Assembly: GCF_000402035.1 (NCBI RefSeq)
Contig: NC_021294.1
Coordinates: 186,001-250,000, forward strand
DNA length: 64,000 bases
Reading direction: 5' to 3'
Origin: Caballeronia insecticola
GTDB taxonomy: Bacteria; Pseudomonadota; Gammaproteobacteria; Burkholderiales; Burkholderiaceae
The notes under the pieces: generated by a model
Seen by the model: the letters and a program-made list of their open reading frames with translations, nothing else
Database searches by the model: none
What the model was told of the DNA's origin: nothing
Shown here: piece by piece, positions 27,153 to 34,782 of the stretch
Layout of the letters: each line of letters starts with the position of its first letter
Numbering within the stretch: position 1 is the first letter of the stretch
Position numbers and translations under genes: made by a program

Positions 27153-28073
27153 ATGCTGCGCGAACTACAGACTTTTATCGCCGTGGCGCGTCACGGCACT
27201 TTTGCGGGCGCGGGCGCGCAGATCGGGCTCACGCAGTCGGCGGTGAGCGCGCAGATGCAGCGGCTGGAAGCGCATCTCGGTTTCGCGCTGTTCGACCGCA
27301 CCGGCCGCTCGGCGACGCTGAACAAGGCGGGCCGGCGCACGCTCGAACTCGCCGATGAACTCATCGCGCTGTATGCGCGTCTCGCCGAACCGGAGGGCGA
27401 GGACGGACGCGGCGGATTGCTCGCGGTCGGCGCGATCGCGTCGGCGCATGCGGCGCTGCTGCCCGATGCCATCGACGCGTTCGGGCGCGCCTTGCCCGCG
27501 TGGCGCATCCGGCTCGTGCCGGGCGTGTCGCTCAATCTGCTCGCGCAGGTCGATGCGGGCGAAACGGACATGGCCGTGATCATCCGGCCGCCGTTTTCCC
27601 TGCCGGCGGAGCTGACGTGGCGCACGCTCGTCGCGGAGCCGTTCGTGCTGCTCGCGCCCGCAGCCCGCGCGGGCGTGCACTGGCGCGAACTGATCGAGAC
27701 GGAGCCGTTCATCCGCTATGACCGGCGCTCGTTCGGCGGCCGCCAGGTGGATCTGTTTCTGCGCAAGCGGCGCATCGCGGTGCGCGACGCGATCGAAGCG
27801 GACGAACTGCCGGGCATCGCGCAACTCGTCGCGCGCGGGCTGGGCGTGGCGCTGCTGCCGGTGTCGGACGGTATCGGTGCGTGGCCGCGCGGCGTGACGG
27901 CGCTCGATCTCGGCGACGACACGTTTCATCGGGAGATCGGCCTCGTCGAGCGTGTCCGGCGCGCGCGTGCGGAGGAACCGGATGCGGCGGCGCGTCTGGC
28001 GGACTGCATCGTCGAGGCGGCGCGGCGCGGCGGGCAGGCGGCGCGCGCGCCGAAGAAGCGTGTGCGAAGCTGA
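27153..28073 (+). CDS. LysR-family transcriptional regulator
   Basis: The 306-residue protein has the LysR helix-turn-helix ([48 protein letters not shown]) and a type 2 periplasmic-binding-like effector domain ([20 protein letters not shown] to [10 protein letters not shown]). The basic tail (APKKRVRS) is unremarkable. It is divergent from the VOC gene (108 bp gap) and 72 bp before the FUSC gene, so either may be its target. Confidence 0.88.
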   Translation: MLRELQTFIAVARHGTFAGAGAQIGLTQSAVSAQMQRLEAHLGFALFDRTGRSATLNKAGRRTLELADELIALYARLAEPEGEDGRGGLLAVGAIASAHAALLPDAIDAFGRALPAWRIRLVPGVSLNLLAQVDAGETDMAVIIRPPFSLPAELTWRTLVAEPFVLLAPAARAGVHWRELIETEPFIRYDRRSFGGRQVDLFLRKRRIAVRDAIEADELPGIAQLVARGLGVALLPVSDGIGAWPRGVTALDLGDDTFHREIGLVERVRRARAEEPDAAARLADCIVEAARRGGQAARAPKKRVRS

Positions 28074-28145
28074 AACGCGGCGTGCGGCATCGCCTAGAAT
28101 GCGTTGCAGACGCGGCATCCGTCGCGTGTTCCTCGGTGAATCGCG

Positions 28146-29276
28146 ATGGACGACGAGCAGCAGGCCGGCGACATGAACACGCGTTACGCGCCTTCGGCAC
28201 GCGGCGCGGCGAAGGCGACGACACGTCACGCGCAGGCGGCGCTTGCGTGGCTCGATCGTGTCGATCCGGGCACGCATCGGCGTATCAAGGGTTTGCGGCT
28301 CGTGACCGCCTACGGTCTCGCGGCGGCGCTCGGCGCGCTGCAGGACGTGACGCAGACCGTGCCTGCGGGCGTGTCGGTTGGCGCGCTCGCGGGCGGATTC
28401 GCGCTGTGGGCGAGCGTTTCGGAGGCGCGCACGACGCGCTATGAATCGAGCCGCGATCTCGCCATTCTGTGCTGCGCCGCGGCGTTCGGCGCGCTGACTT
28501 TCGCGTTGTTCGAACCGTTGTTCAGGCAATGGGGCCGTGGCGGCGCGGAACTCATTCTGGTGACGGGCGCGTTTCTCGCGGGTTATCTGAAGCGCTTCGG
28601 CGTGACCGGCGCGGGCATCGGCTCGCAGCTCTATATCGGGCAGCTTCTTGCGTACGGCATGGATCTCGCGCCCGCCGATTCGTGGGGGATTTTCATCGCG
28701 CTGGGGATCGGCATGGTCGCGGCGATCGTGCCGAGGGTGCTTTCAGGACCGGCGGAGCATCCGGTGCTGTTGCCGGCGTTGCGCTCCGAGCCAACGTATG
28801 GCGGATATGCCGTTTCACCCGCGCTCGCGATGGGTTTGCAGGCGGCATGCGGCGCGCTCGTCGTGGTGCTGTTGAATCGCGCGTTCGTGCTCGCGGAGTC
28901 GGCGTGGGCGATGACTGCGTGTGTGTATGTCGTGGCGACATCGGCGGTGGGGACGGCGGAGCGCGTGCGGCGGCGCATCTATGGGACGCTCGTCGGTGTG
29001 CCGATAGGGATTGTGTGTTTGCCGCTCGCGGAGCACTGGCCGCTCGTCGTGTGGATGTTGTCCGCCATTGCGATGATCGCTTATGCGATGGCGTTGCCGG
29101 AGCGGTATGACATTGCGTGTGGCGCGTTTGCGTTTGTGTTGGTTGTGACGCTTGCGGCGAGTGGCGTGCATTCGATGGCGCTGCTTACGGCCAGGGCTTG
29201 GGAGACTTTGCTTGGTGGGGCGTTGGGGCTGGTGGCTTCGAGGGTTGTTTTTCCGTTGCGGGTGGTGCGGGGGTGA
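28146..29276 (+). CDS. FUSC-family inner-membrane protein
   Basis: The 376-residue protein is very hydrophobic, with about ten predicted spans in two blocks: the first from LVTAYGLAAALGALQD to LILVTGAFLAGYLK, the second from MGLQAACGALVVVLLNRAF to LLGGALGLVASRVVF. The second block has the FUSC features TAERVRRRIYGTLVGVPIGIV and ARAWETLLGGALGLV. Relatives of 650-700 residues export aromatic acids; this one lacks the large soluble regions. An ATG at 28173 (CAGG upstream) could be the true start. Its stop lies only 3 bp from the end of an insertion-sequence relic. Confidence 0.8.
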   Translation: MDDEQQAGDMNTRYAPSARGAAKATTRHAQAALAWLDRVDPGTHRRIKGLRLVTAYGLAAALGALQDVTQTVPAGVSVGALAGGFALWASVSEARTTRYESSRDLAILCCAAAFGALTFALFEPLFRQWGRGGAELILVTGAFLAGYLKRFGVTGAGIGSQLYIGQLLAYGMDLAPADSWGIFIALGIGMVAAIVPRVLSGPAEHPVLLPALRSEPTYGGYAVSPALAMGLQAACGALVVVLLNRAFVLAESAWAMTACVYVVATSAVGTAERVRRRIYGTLVGVPIGIVCLPLAEHWPLVVWMLSAIAMIAYAMALPERYDIACGAFAFVLVVTLAASGVHSMALLTARAWETLLGGALGLVASRVVFPLRVVRG

Positions 29277-29279
29277 GGG

Positions 29280-29526
29280 GCATCTCGTTATACAGAAGTC
29301 ATACGCCCTCGTTGCGGAGAGCGTGAATCGTAGCGGCAGCATTCATGGTTCGCTGCAATCCGATCCAGAGCGTCTTGACACCCGGTTCGCCATCCCCCTT
29401 GCGGCCCAGGAAGCCGCCCAGTGAAGCAATCAACCGAATCATTTGATTAAGTGTGGCTGATTCGTAGGGCGCGGCTTCTTCGACCTTATCCAGGCAACGA
29501 AACGCCGAATCAGGGAGTGCAGCCCT
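29280..29526 (-). mobile_element. Relic of an IS4-family (IS50/Tn5-like) insertion sequence, one end kept
   Basis: The left edge CTCGTTATACAGAAGT (about 29284-29299) resembles the inward reading of the IS50 outer end, which has CTCTTATACACAAGT. The next bases encode, on the minus strand, the C-terminus of a Tn5-type transposase. The other end and most of the transposase are missing, so the element cannot move. The remaining sequence to 29754 shows no further transposase. Confidence 0.7.
29299..29526 (-). pseudogene. C-terminal remnant of an IS4-family transposase
   Basis: Reading the minus strand from an in-frame stop at 29530-29532 to a stop at 29299-29301 gives about 75 residues. They include LPDSAFRCLDKVEEAAPYES, then LIASLGGFLGRKGDGEPG and VKTLWIGLQRTMNAAA, ending in the family-typical ALRNEGV. 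This is the conserved C-terminus of Tn5/IS50-group transposases. The DDE catalytic residues, which lie upstream in a full protein, are gone. Confidence 0.8.
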
Positions 29527-29754
29527 AGTCTAGGCGAACCAGGCAACGCATCGGCATCGCCCGGTTGGAGCATGACCGCAACGCCCGCGCTGACAGAATT
29601 CAACCGCATTCTGCACTGGCAACGTCACCCTTGTTCTCCAACCCGGCAAGCCCATATGATCCTCACTGATTGTGTTGTGTGCAAGGTTCTCGCAGGCCTC
29701 GAGACTCGCCGGTGGGCCGTCGCCTGTGCGGTAAACCGGGGATGGGAACCCCAA
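29527..29754. other. No recognisable gene next to the IS relic
   Basis: This stretch between the transposase remnant and the coiled-coil protein gene has open frames of up to 79 codons on both strands. None has recognisable motifs, ribosome sites or codon bias. It is probably scrambled mobile-element or host debris. Confidence 0.5.
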
Positions 29755-31386
29755 TCACGCCCCTCGCAGCAATCTGCCGAAGAAGCGCCATGCCTTCGTC
29801 ATGCGCCATGAGCTGGACGAGAGCAATGCTTCGATCTTTTCATCGCGTTCGGTCATGGCATGTGTCAGGGCAGAGACGCGCTCATCACGTTCGGACACGG
29901 CCTGCGTCATGACGGAAAACTGTTCGTCTCGCTCGGATACCACCTGCGCCAGAGCGAATATCTGCCCGACATGTTCAGACAGCGTATGCGTTAACGCGGA
30001 GAGCTGCCCCTCTCGCTCCAACACGGCCTGCGTCAGGGACGCGATCTGCCCCTCTCGGTCGGACAGCGTCCGCGTCAAAGCGGAGGTGTGTCCATCCTGC
30101 TCGGACAAGGCCTGTCTGAGCGCGGAGATTTGCCCATCGCGCTTGGCCAGCGCCTCTTCGAACGTCTTGCTTTGGTTGGCGAATAACACTGAAAGCGCCA
30201 CACGCTCGGCTACGGGAGAGCCTGCAAACATCTTCGCGTCCAAGTGCATAAGCTCCAGGTATTTTTCCAAATGACGAAGGATGATCAATTCTTCGGCAGG
30301 CCTGGCGATGCGAAAGCGCAAATATTCGGGATCGAGTTGCAGCGGAAAGGGTACGAGATAGGCCAAGAGATAGAACGCGAGCCTGCTGATCACTTCAGCT
30401 TCATCCGAGGCGGACAGGATGAAGTCAAACGAACTCTCGCCGAAGACTTGAACGGGTTTGTCCAGAAGGACCGCCTCTAGGCCGACGCTGGAATTGATGG
30501 TCAGGATACGTCGACATCGCTGGATGAACAGCGGGCTGCTAGGCGATTCATCCACATGGAAACGGCCAGTCCGAATGCCAAAAGAACTTCCAGGATGCGC
30601 ACGGACCAACGGGCACTCGCCTAGCGGAGCCACATCGTTCGTTGCAACCGTCAACAAGCCGATATTGTCCATGCCGTTACTAAAAGCAACCAGATTCGAG
30701 TCGTCCTCGACCTGTAGGACCACGCCCAGTTCATGATCAGGTTGTGCGTCAGGCGGGACCGGCCGCCACGTCCTAGCGAAGAATTGGAAAAGATCGGTTC
30801 GTGCCAGAGGCAAGTCCCATTTGTCGAACGCTTCGTAGCGGCCTGCACTTTCGGTATGGCCGTTCACACCCTGGAAATCGACGTAACTCGTCTCCCAAAA
30901 GAGCGGTGCACGGAGTGCGCCCAACTCTACATGAACGACGGGAATGCCCAACTCCGCACACACCGCTTCCAACGATGGAACATTGCAAATGGACACGAGC
31001 GCCTCGACAGGCGCAGATGCCTTCGCTAGCAGTCGACGCAATTCCTGCTCGAAATCATTGTCGCGCTCCGTTAGGAAATAACGGAAGGCTGCAATAGGAT
31101 TGTGGCCGGCCGCCGCCAGCCACTGCTCGAAACGGCTCTCGTCCAGCCACTGATACTCGTGACGATCGATCGCAGCATGTTCGGGCAGCCGGTAACCAAG
31201 CCGGGATTGCATTTCGGGCGCGCACTCCCACCGACCATTCCACTCCTCCACTGGCCGAATATATTCCCGCCCAGTAATGAACATTGCGGATTCGCCGGCC
31301 CACTTGGTCAATAATCTGTAGTAAAGCCAGAGGTAAGGGGCGCGCACACCGCGGAACGGGTAAGGCGGAAGAAAAGCAGCCAGCAT
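29755..31386 (-). CDS. KpsC/GT99-like glycosyltransferase-type protein with C-terminal coiled-coil repeats
   Basis: The 543-residue protein has an N-terminal domain of about 400 residues. Its core TINSSVGLEAVLLDKPVQVFG (residues 296-316) is like the nucleotide-sugar site of capsule Kdo transferases (KpsC/KpsS, GT99). Residues 413-524 are eight 14-residue repeats of the form LSERDGQISALTQA, giving a continuous heptad pattern, and the end SSSWRMTKAWRFFGRLLRG resembles tails found on glycosyltransferases. Glycosyltransferase activity is likely but not certain. Codon use is visibly less GC-biased than that of its neighbours and an IS relic adjoins it, which suggests acquisition by transfer. It stands alone, without other polysaccharide genes. 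Confidence 0.6.
   Translation of the reverse strand: MLAAFLPPYPFRGVRAPYLWLYYRLLTKWAGESAMFITGREYIRPVEEWNGRWECAPEMQSRLGYRLPEHAAIDRHEYQWLDESRFEQWLAAAGHNPIAAFRYFLTERDNDFEQELRRLLAKASAPVEALVSICNVPSLEAVCAELGIPVVHVELGALRAPLFWETSYVDFQGVNGHTESAGRYEAFDKWDLPLARTDLFQFFARTWRPVPPDAQPDHELGVVLQVEDDSNLVAFSNGMDNIGLLTVATNDVAPLGECPLVRAHPGSSFGIRTGRFHVDESPSSPLFIQRCRRILTINSSVGLEAVLLDKPVQVFGESSFDFILSASDEAEVISRLAFYLLAYLVPFPLQLDPEYLRFRIARPAEELIILRHLEKYLELMHLDAKMFAGSPVAERVALSVLFANQSKTFEEALAKRDGQISALRQALSEQDGHTSALTRTLSDREGQIASLTQAVLEREGQLSALTHTLSEHVGQIFALAQVVSERDEQFSVMTQAVSERDERVSALTHAMTERDEKIEALLSSSSWRMTKAWRFFGRLLRGA
29815..30150 (-). repeat. Eight tandem 42-bp (14-residue) coiled-coil repeats
   Basis: Eight units of 42 bp encode 14-residue repeats with the pattern L-S-E-R-D/E-G-Q-I-S-A-L-T-x-x. 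Residues four and eleven are hydrophobic or aligned on one face, so each unit is two heptads. Units differ by several residues, so this is an old expansion rather than a recent copy. Confidence 0.85.
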
Positions 31387-31609
31387 TGAATCCCTGCACT
31401 AGAAAACTATTGGCGTATTGCGATTATCACGTTGAGTACTGTGCACGCCGTCAAATAAACCTGCGCGGCACGAGGCCTTACCTGGGTTAGCATGATTGCC
31501 AGAGCCGTGTGGTGCGCACGAGGGCAACCTGGCGATTTCCCTCACGGAGCCAGCGTGGAAGACGATAGCATGTTATACGCATATCTGGCTGTACTCGAAC
31601 GGTTTGGTA

Positions 31610-31654
31610 TCAAAATCCTCGATCATTCGGTATCCGAATGATCGAGGATTTTGA
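31610..31654. repeat. Perfect 21-bp inverted repeat with 3-nt loop
   Basis: Arms 31610-31630 (TCAAAATCCTCGATCATTCGG) and 31634-31654 are exact reverse complements around TAT. No T-run follows on either strand, so it is not a standard terminator. The left arm contains the stop codon of the minus-strand small gene. It may mark an old recombination or mobile-element joint. Confidence 0.9.
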
Positions 31655-31945
31655 GGAGAAGTCACTGCCACTGTCATCTGTCGAATCTTCGCCGCCGAAC
31701 ACAGCCCCGGCAACCGATTCAGCAGCGCCGAGCCAATCGAAGCCGCTGCCGCCACTCGCCTTACTGCCGCTTGAACGGCTGCCGCCGGCGAGTCTGCTAT
31801 TCATCACAATGTCTGCTGCATGCATTGCGGCAGAGAACGGGCCGGTGAATCGACTTGTCGATATATTCGCCCCGCCAGCGCTCGTGGCAAATGAAACACC
31901 GCCGCCGTCGCGCGGCCAGTGTAGCGGGGCGTAGTGCTTGAACAC
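31610..31945 (-). CDS. Unrecognised small Gly/Ser-rich protein
   Basis: The 111-residue reading frame begins with GTG at 31945, three bases before the stop of the upstream small gene, and I do not recognise it. The product has a Gly-Ser-rich middle (AGGSRSSGSKASGGSGFDWLG), an acidic-Ser stretch (GGEDSTDDSGSDFSSKSS) and no clear signal peptide or membrane span. Its last 12 codons are part of a perfect 21-bp inverted repeat, so the natural C-terminus may have been replaced by insertion or rearrangement. It probably forms an operon with the 31949-32308 gene. Confidence 0.4.
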   Translation of the reverse strand: MFKHYAPLHWPRDGGGVSFATSAGGANISTSRFTGPFSAAMHAADIVMNSRLAGGSRSSGSKASGGSGFDWLGAAESVAGAVFGGEDSTDDSGSDFSSKSSIIRIPNDRGF

Positions 31946-31948
31946 CCA

Positions 31949-32308
31949 TTAGCTGTCACGCACGGCATTGCGCAGCACGTGCGTTATGCCGTTGCCGCCG
32001 ATCGGTATGTTCCAACTCGATGTCCGTAAGGTGTTGCGAATAACGTCTGCGTAGTGGCCGAATTCGAAAGAGCTTGTAGCGTCGCGCGGATCGATTTCGA
32101 TCTTGAACAACCGATGGAAGTCGTCCTTGTCCTGCTCGATTTGCTTCTTCCGTTCTCTCCGCTTCTTCTCGCGCTCTTCGGACGACAATGATCCGTTGAA
32201 GCTGGCTTCTTCTTTCACTTCACCGGCAGGCATCAGCGCGCATGCCAAGCCCATTGCCGTAAGCACATAAAGCGCGTTGTATGAACGCCCCCATTCGGGA
32301 AATGACAT
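31949..32308 (-). CDS. Unrecognised small protein with one N-terminal hydrophobic segment
   Basis: The 119-residue product has a hydrophobic segment near the start (NALYVLTAMGLACALM, residues 11-26), possibly a signal or anchor, then a highly charged helix (SSEEREKKRRERKKQIEQDKDDFHRLF) and a polar end (HYADVIRNTLRTSSWNIPIGGNGITHVLRNAV). I do not recognise the family. It is upstream of the 31610-31945 gene on the same strand, within the atypical segment after the IS relic. Confidence 0.5.
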   Translation of the reverse strand: MSFPEWGRSYNALYVLTAMGLACALMPAGEVKEEASFNGSLSSEEREKKRRERKKQIEQDKDDFHRLFKIEIDPRDATSSFEFGHYADVIRNTLRTSSWNIPIGGNGITHVLRNAVRDS

Positions 32309-32492
32309 GCCATCTCCGTATTAGAAAGGAGTGCAAATCGTAGAGGCCTAAACGCTCGACATTGCGCAACTTTCTCAAGAACGGAACGCGCCGAGAACGA
32401 CCAAGTGCAAATCCCGTCCTGAGAGCCAATAACGGCACCGCATGAAGCAGGAGAGTCGAAAAAGGACTCGCTCACCCATCGCAGCGATCACG

Positions 32493-34448
32493 CTACGCCT
32501 CACGCCCCCCAACCCGCTCCAACAACCGATCCAGCTCATCAAAATCCACCGGCTTCACCAAATGCGCGTCAAACCCCGCCGACGCCGAGCGTTCCTTGTC
32601 GCTGCTCTGCCCGAAGCCCGTCATCGCCGCGACCTTCGCGCGCCCGATGAGCCTCAGCGAACGCAGCATGCGCAACACCGCATAGCCGTCCATATCCGGC
32701 AGCGCGAGATCGAGCAGAATCAGTTCCGGCGGAAAATGCCGGACCACTTCGATCCCTTCCTTGCCGTGATAAGCGATGCGCACATCATGGCCCTTCATCT
32801 GCAGAAGCATGGCGAGGCTGTCCGCCGAATCGCGATTGTCGTCGATCACGACCACGCGCACGCCATTGCCCGCCGCCATCTCCGCACTCTGCGCAAGCAC
32901 GCGATGCGGCCGCGGGGCATCGTCGTCGGATGCGTAGGGCAGGCGCACCGTGAACGTGCTGCCGAGATTCGGGCCGCCGCTCGCCGCGGTAATCGACCCG
33001 CCGTGCAACTCCACGATCGACCGGCACAGCGTCAGCCCGATGCCCAATCCCGACTCGCCCGGATTGAGGTAGTGATCCTCCTGCACGAACAGATCGAAGA
33101 TGGTCATGAGCCCTTTCTGCGAAATGCCGCGCCCCGTGTCGATTACCTTCAGCAATAACGCATTCGCCTCGCACTCGACGTCGACGGAAATCGTGCTCGC
33201 GCGCGGCGAAAACTTCGACGCATTGCTCAAAAGGTTCTGCACCACCTGCACGAGGCGCGTGGCATCGCCCATGACGTAGGCGGGCCGCGGCGGCATCGTC
33301 GTCGCGACGGTCTGCGCGCGCTCGTCGGTCGAGGGACGCACAAGCTCGATGCTGCGCGCGACGATATCGCTCACATCCGCCCGCGTCATGCGCAAGTCGA
33401 TCTTGCCGGTCGTAATGCGGCCCATGTCGAGCAGATCGTCGACGAGGCGGCCGAGATGCGACGTCTGACGGTCGATGATGTCGCGGCACGCCGCCACGCG
33501 CGGCGGCATGTCCGCGTCCATCTGCATCACGCCGATCGCGTTGCGTACCGGCGCGAGCGGATTGCGCAGTTCGTGCGCAAGCGTCGCGAGAAACTCGCTG
33601 ATGCGCCGCGACGACACTTCCAGTTGCTCCAGCCGCTTGCGCTCGCTCATGTCGCGCGTGACTTTCGCGAAGCCGCGCAGCACGCGATGCTCGTCGTACA
33701 CGGCCGTAATTACGACATTGGCCCAGAACAGCGAGCCGTCCTTGCGCACGCGCCAGCCTTCGTTTTCCACGCGGCCGGTGCGGATGGCCGTCTGCAATTC
33801 GATTTCGGGAAGATTGGCCGCGAGATCTTCCGGGCCATAGAAAAGAGAGAAGTGCTTGCCGAGAATCTCCGACGGCTGATAGCCCTTGATGCGCATCGCG
33901 CCCGTGTTCCAGCTTGCGATATGGCCGCTCGGGTCGAGCATGAAAATCGCGTAATCGCTGACGCTTTCCACGAGCAGACGAAAGCGCTCCTCCGAAAGAC
34001 GCAGCTTTTCTTCCTCGGCGCGTTTGGTCGTGAGATCGCGCGTGTACTTCGCATAGCCGATGATCTCGCCGCTCGTATCGCGCGCCGCCGTGATGACCAC
34101 GTTCGCCCAGAACAGCGAGCCGTCCTTGCGCACGCGCCAGCCTTCGTCCTCGAAGCGGCCGGTCGCATACGCCTGTTCCAGTTCGTACTGCGGCCAGCCC
34201 CGCGCAACCGATTCCGCCGTATAGAAGCGCGACAGATGCTGACCGATGATCTCGTGCGCCTCGTAACCCTTGATTCTGCGCGCGCCGGTGTTCCAGGTCG
34301 TGATACAGCCGTTCAGGTCGAGCATGAAGATGGCGCAATCTTCGATTGCATCGACGAGCGCGTGATATTGCGCATCGCTCAGGCCGTGTTCGTTGGCGGC
34401 CGGGCGTGCGGCGTCGAGTGTGGGGGCAGCAGCTCTGGGTCTGGTCAT
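32493..34448 (-). CDS. Hybrid sensor histidine kinase, PAS-PAS-HisKA-HATPase-REC
   Basis: The 651-residue cytoplasmic protein has two PAS domains with nearly identical cores (residues about 20-140 and 150-270, each with DYAIFMLD or DCAIFMLD and WRVRKDGSLFWANVVITA), a HisKA box (FLATLAHELRNPLAPVRN) and an HATPase domain (NLLSNASKF, DTGRGI, GLGIGL). A receiver domain with phospho-acceptor Asp in LILLDLALPDMDGYAVL is at the C-terminus. No membrane span is visible, so it senses a cytosolic or diffusible signal. The start at 34448 (MTRPRA) was chosen over an ATG at 34544 because the extra 32 residues look non-coding. No partner regulator is adjacent. Confidence 0.9.
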   Translation of the reverse strand: MTRPRAAAPTLDAARPAANEHGLSDAQYHALVDAIEDCAIFMLDLNGCITTWNTGARRIKGYEAHEIIGQHLSRFYTAESVARGWPQYELEQAYATGRFEDEGWRVRKDGSLFWANVVITAARDTSGEIIGYAKYTRDLTTKRAEEEKLRLSEERFRLLVESVSDYAIFMLDPSGHIASWNTGAMRIKGYQPSEILGKHFSLFYGPEDLAANLPEIELQTAIRTGRVENEGWRVRKDGSLFWANVVITAVYDEHRVLRGFAKVTRDMSERKRLEQLEVSSRRISEFLATLAHELRNPLAPVRNAIGVMQMDADMPPRVAACRDIIDRQTSHLGRLVDDLLDMGRITTGKIDLRMTRADVSDIVARSIELVRPSTDERAQTVATTMPPRPAYVMGDATRLVQVVQNLLSNASKFSPRASTISVDVECEANALLLKVIDTGRGISQKGLMTIFDLFVQEDHYLNPGESGLGIGLTLCRSIVELHGGSITAASGGPNLGSTFTVRLPYASDDDAPRPHRVLAQSAEMAAGNGVRVVVIDDNRDSADSLAMLLQMKGHDVRIAYHGKEGIEVVRHFPPELILLDLALPDMDGYAVLRMLRSLRLIGRAKVAAMTGFGQSSDKERSASAGFDAHLVKPVDFDELDRLLERVGGREA

Positions 34449-34620
34449 GGTTCTGATTATGATCGCAATACGCGAGCGTGAATCGTACTTCGATGAACAC
34501 GCGCAGAAAATGCGGACATCTGCCGCGCAATCCGTCGAAACCACAGTTTAGTCGCTGAGCGCGCCGCAGAGCCATGCCTTTATCGATTAGTAGCAAGCGC
34601 CGGGCCGCCTCCGAACGTGC

Positions 34621-34647
34621 TTGACAGTGCGTGATGCGGTTTATAGC
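34621..34647 (+). promoter_or_regulatory. Possible promoter of the PhoD-like gene
   Basis: TTGACA (34621-34626) and TATAGC (34642-34647), 15 bp apart, lie about 135 bp before the phosphatase ATG. The -35 is perfect, but the spacing is short, and no Pho box was seen nearby. Confidence 0.35.
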
Positions 34648-34782
34648 TTGTAAGCGTTTCGGTTTCGGAAAGAGAGCCGCGCTCATCCGTCGGAATTCCG
34701 CTCGACGCATCCAGCGAACTCCCGCTTATCGCTTATTGCGTATCGCGCTGAATCGCCTTGATGCCCGCACACGGAGACTCTC

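Noticed and set aside
29572..29811. Plus-strand frame of 79 codons beside the IS relic
   Set aside because: No ribosome site, no motif, and it runs into the antisense of the neighbouring gene.
29815..30150. The regular 42-bp repeats as a possible CRISPR array
   Set aside because: The units are contiguous without spacers, stay in frame and encode a heptad pattern, so they are protein repeats.
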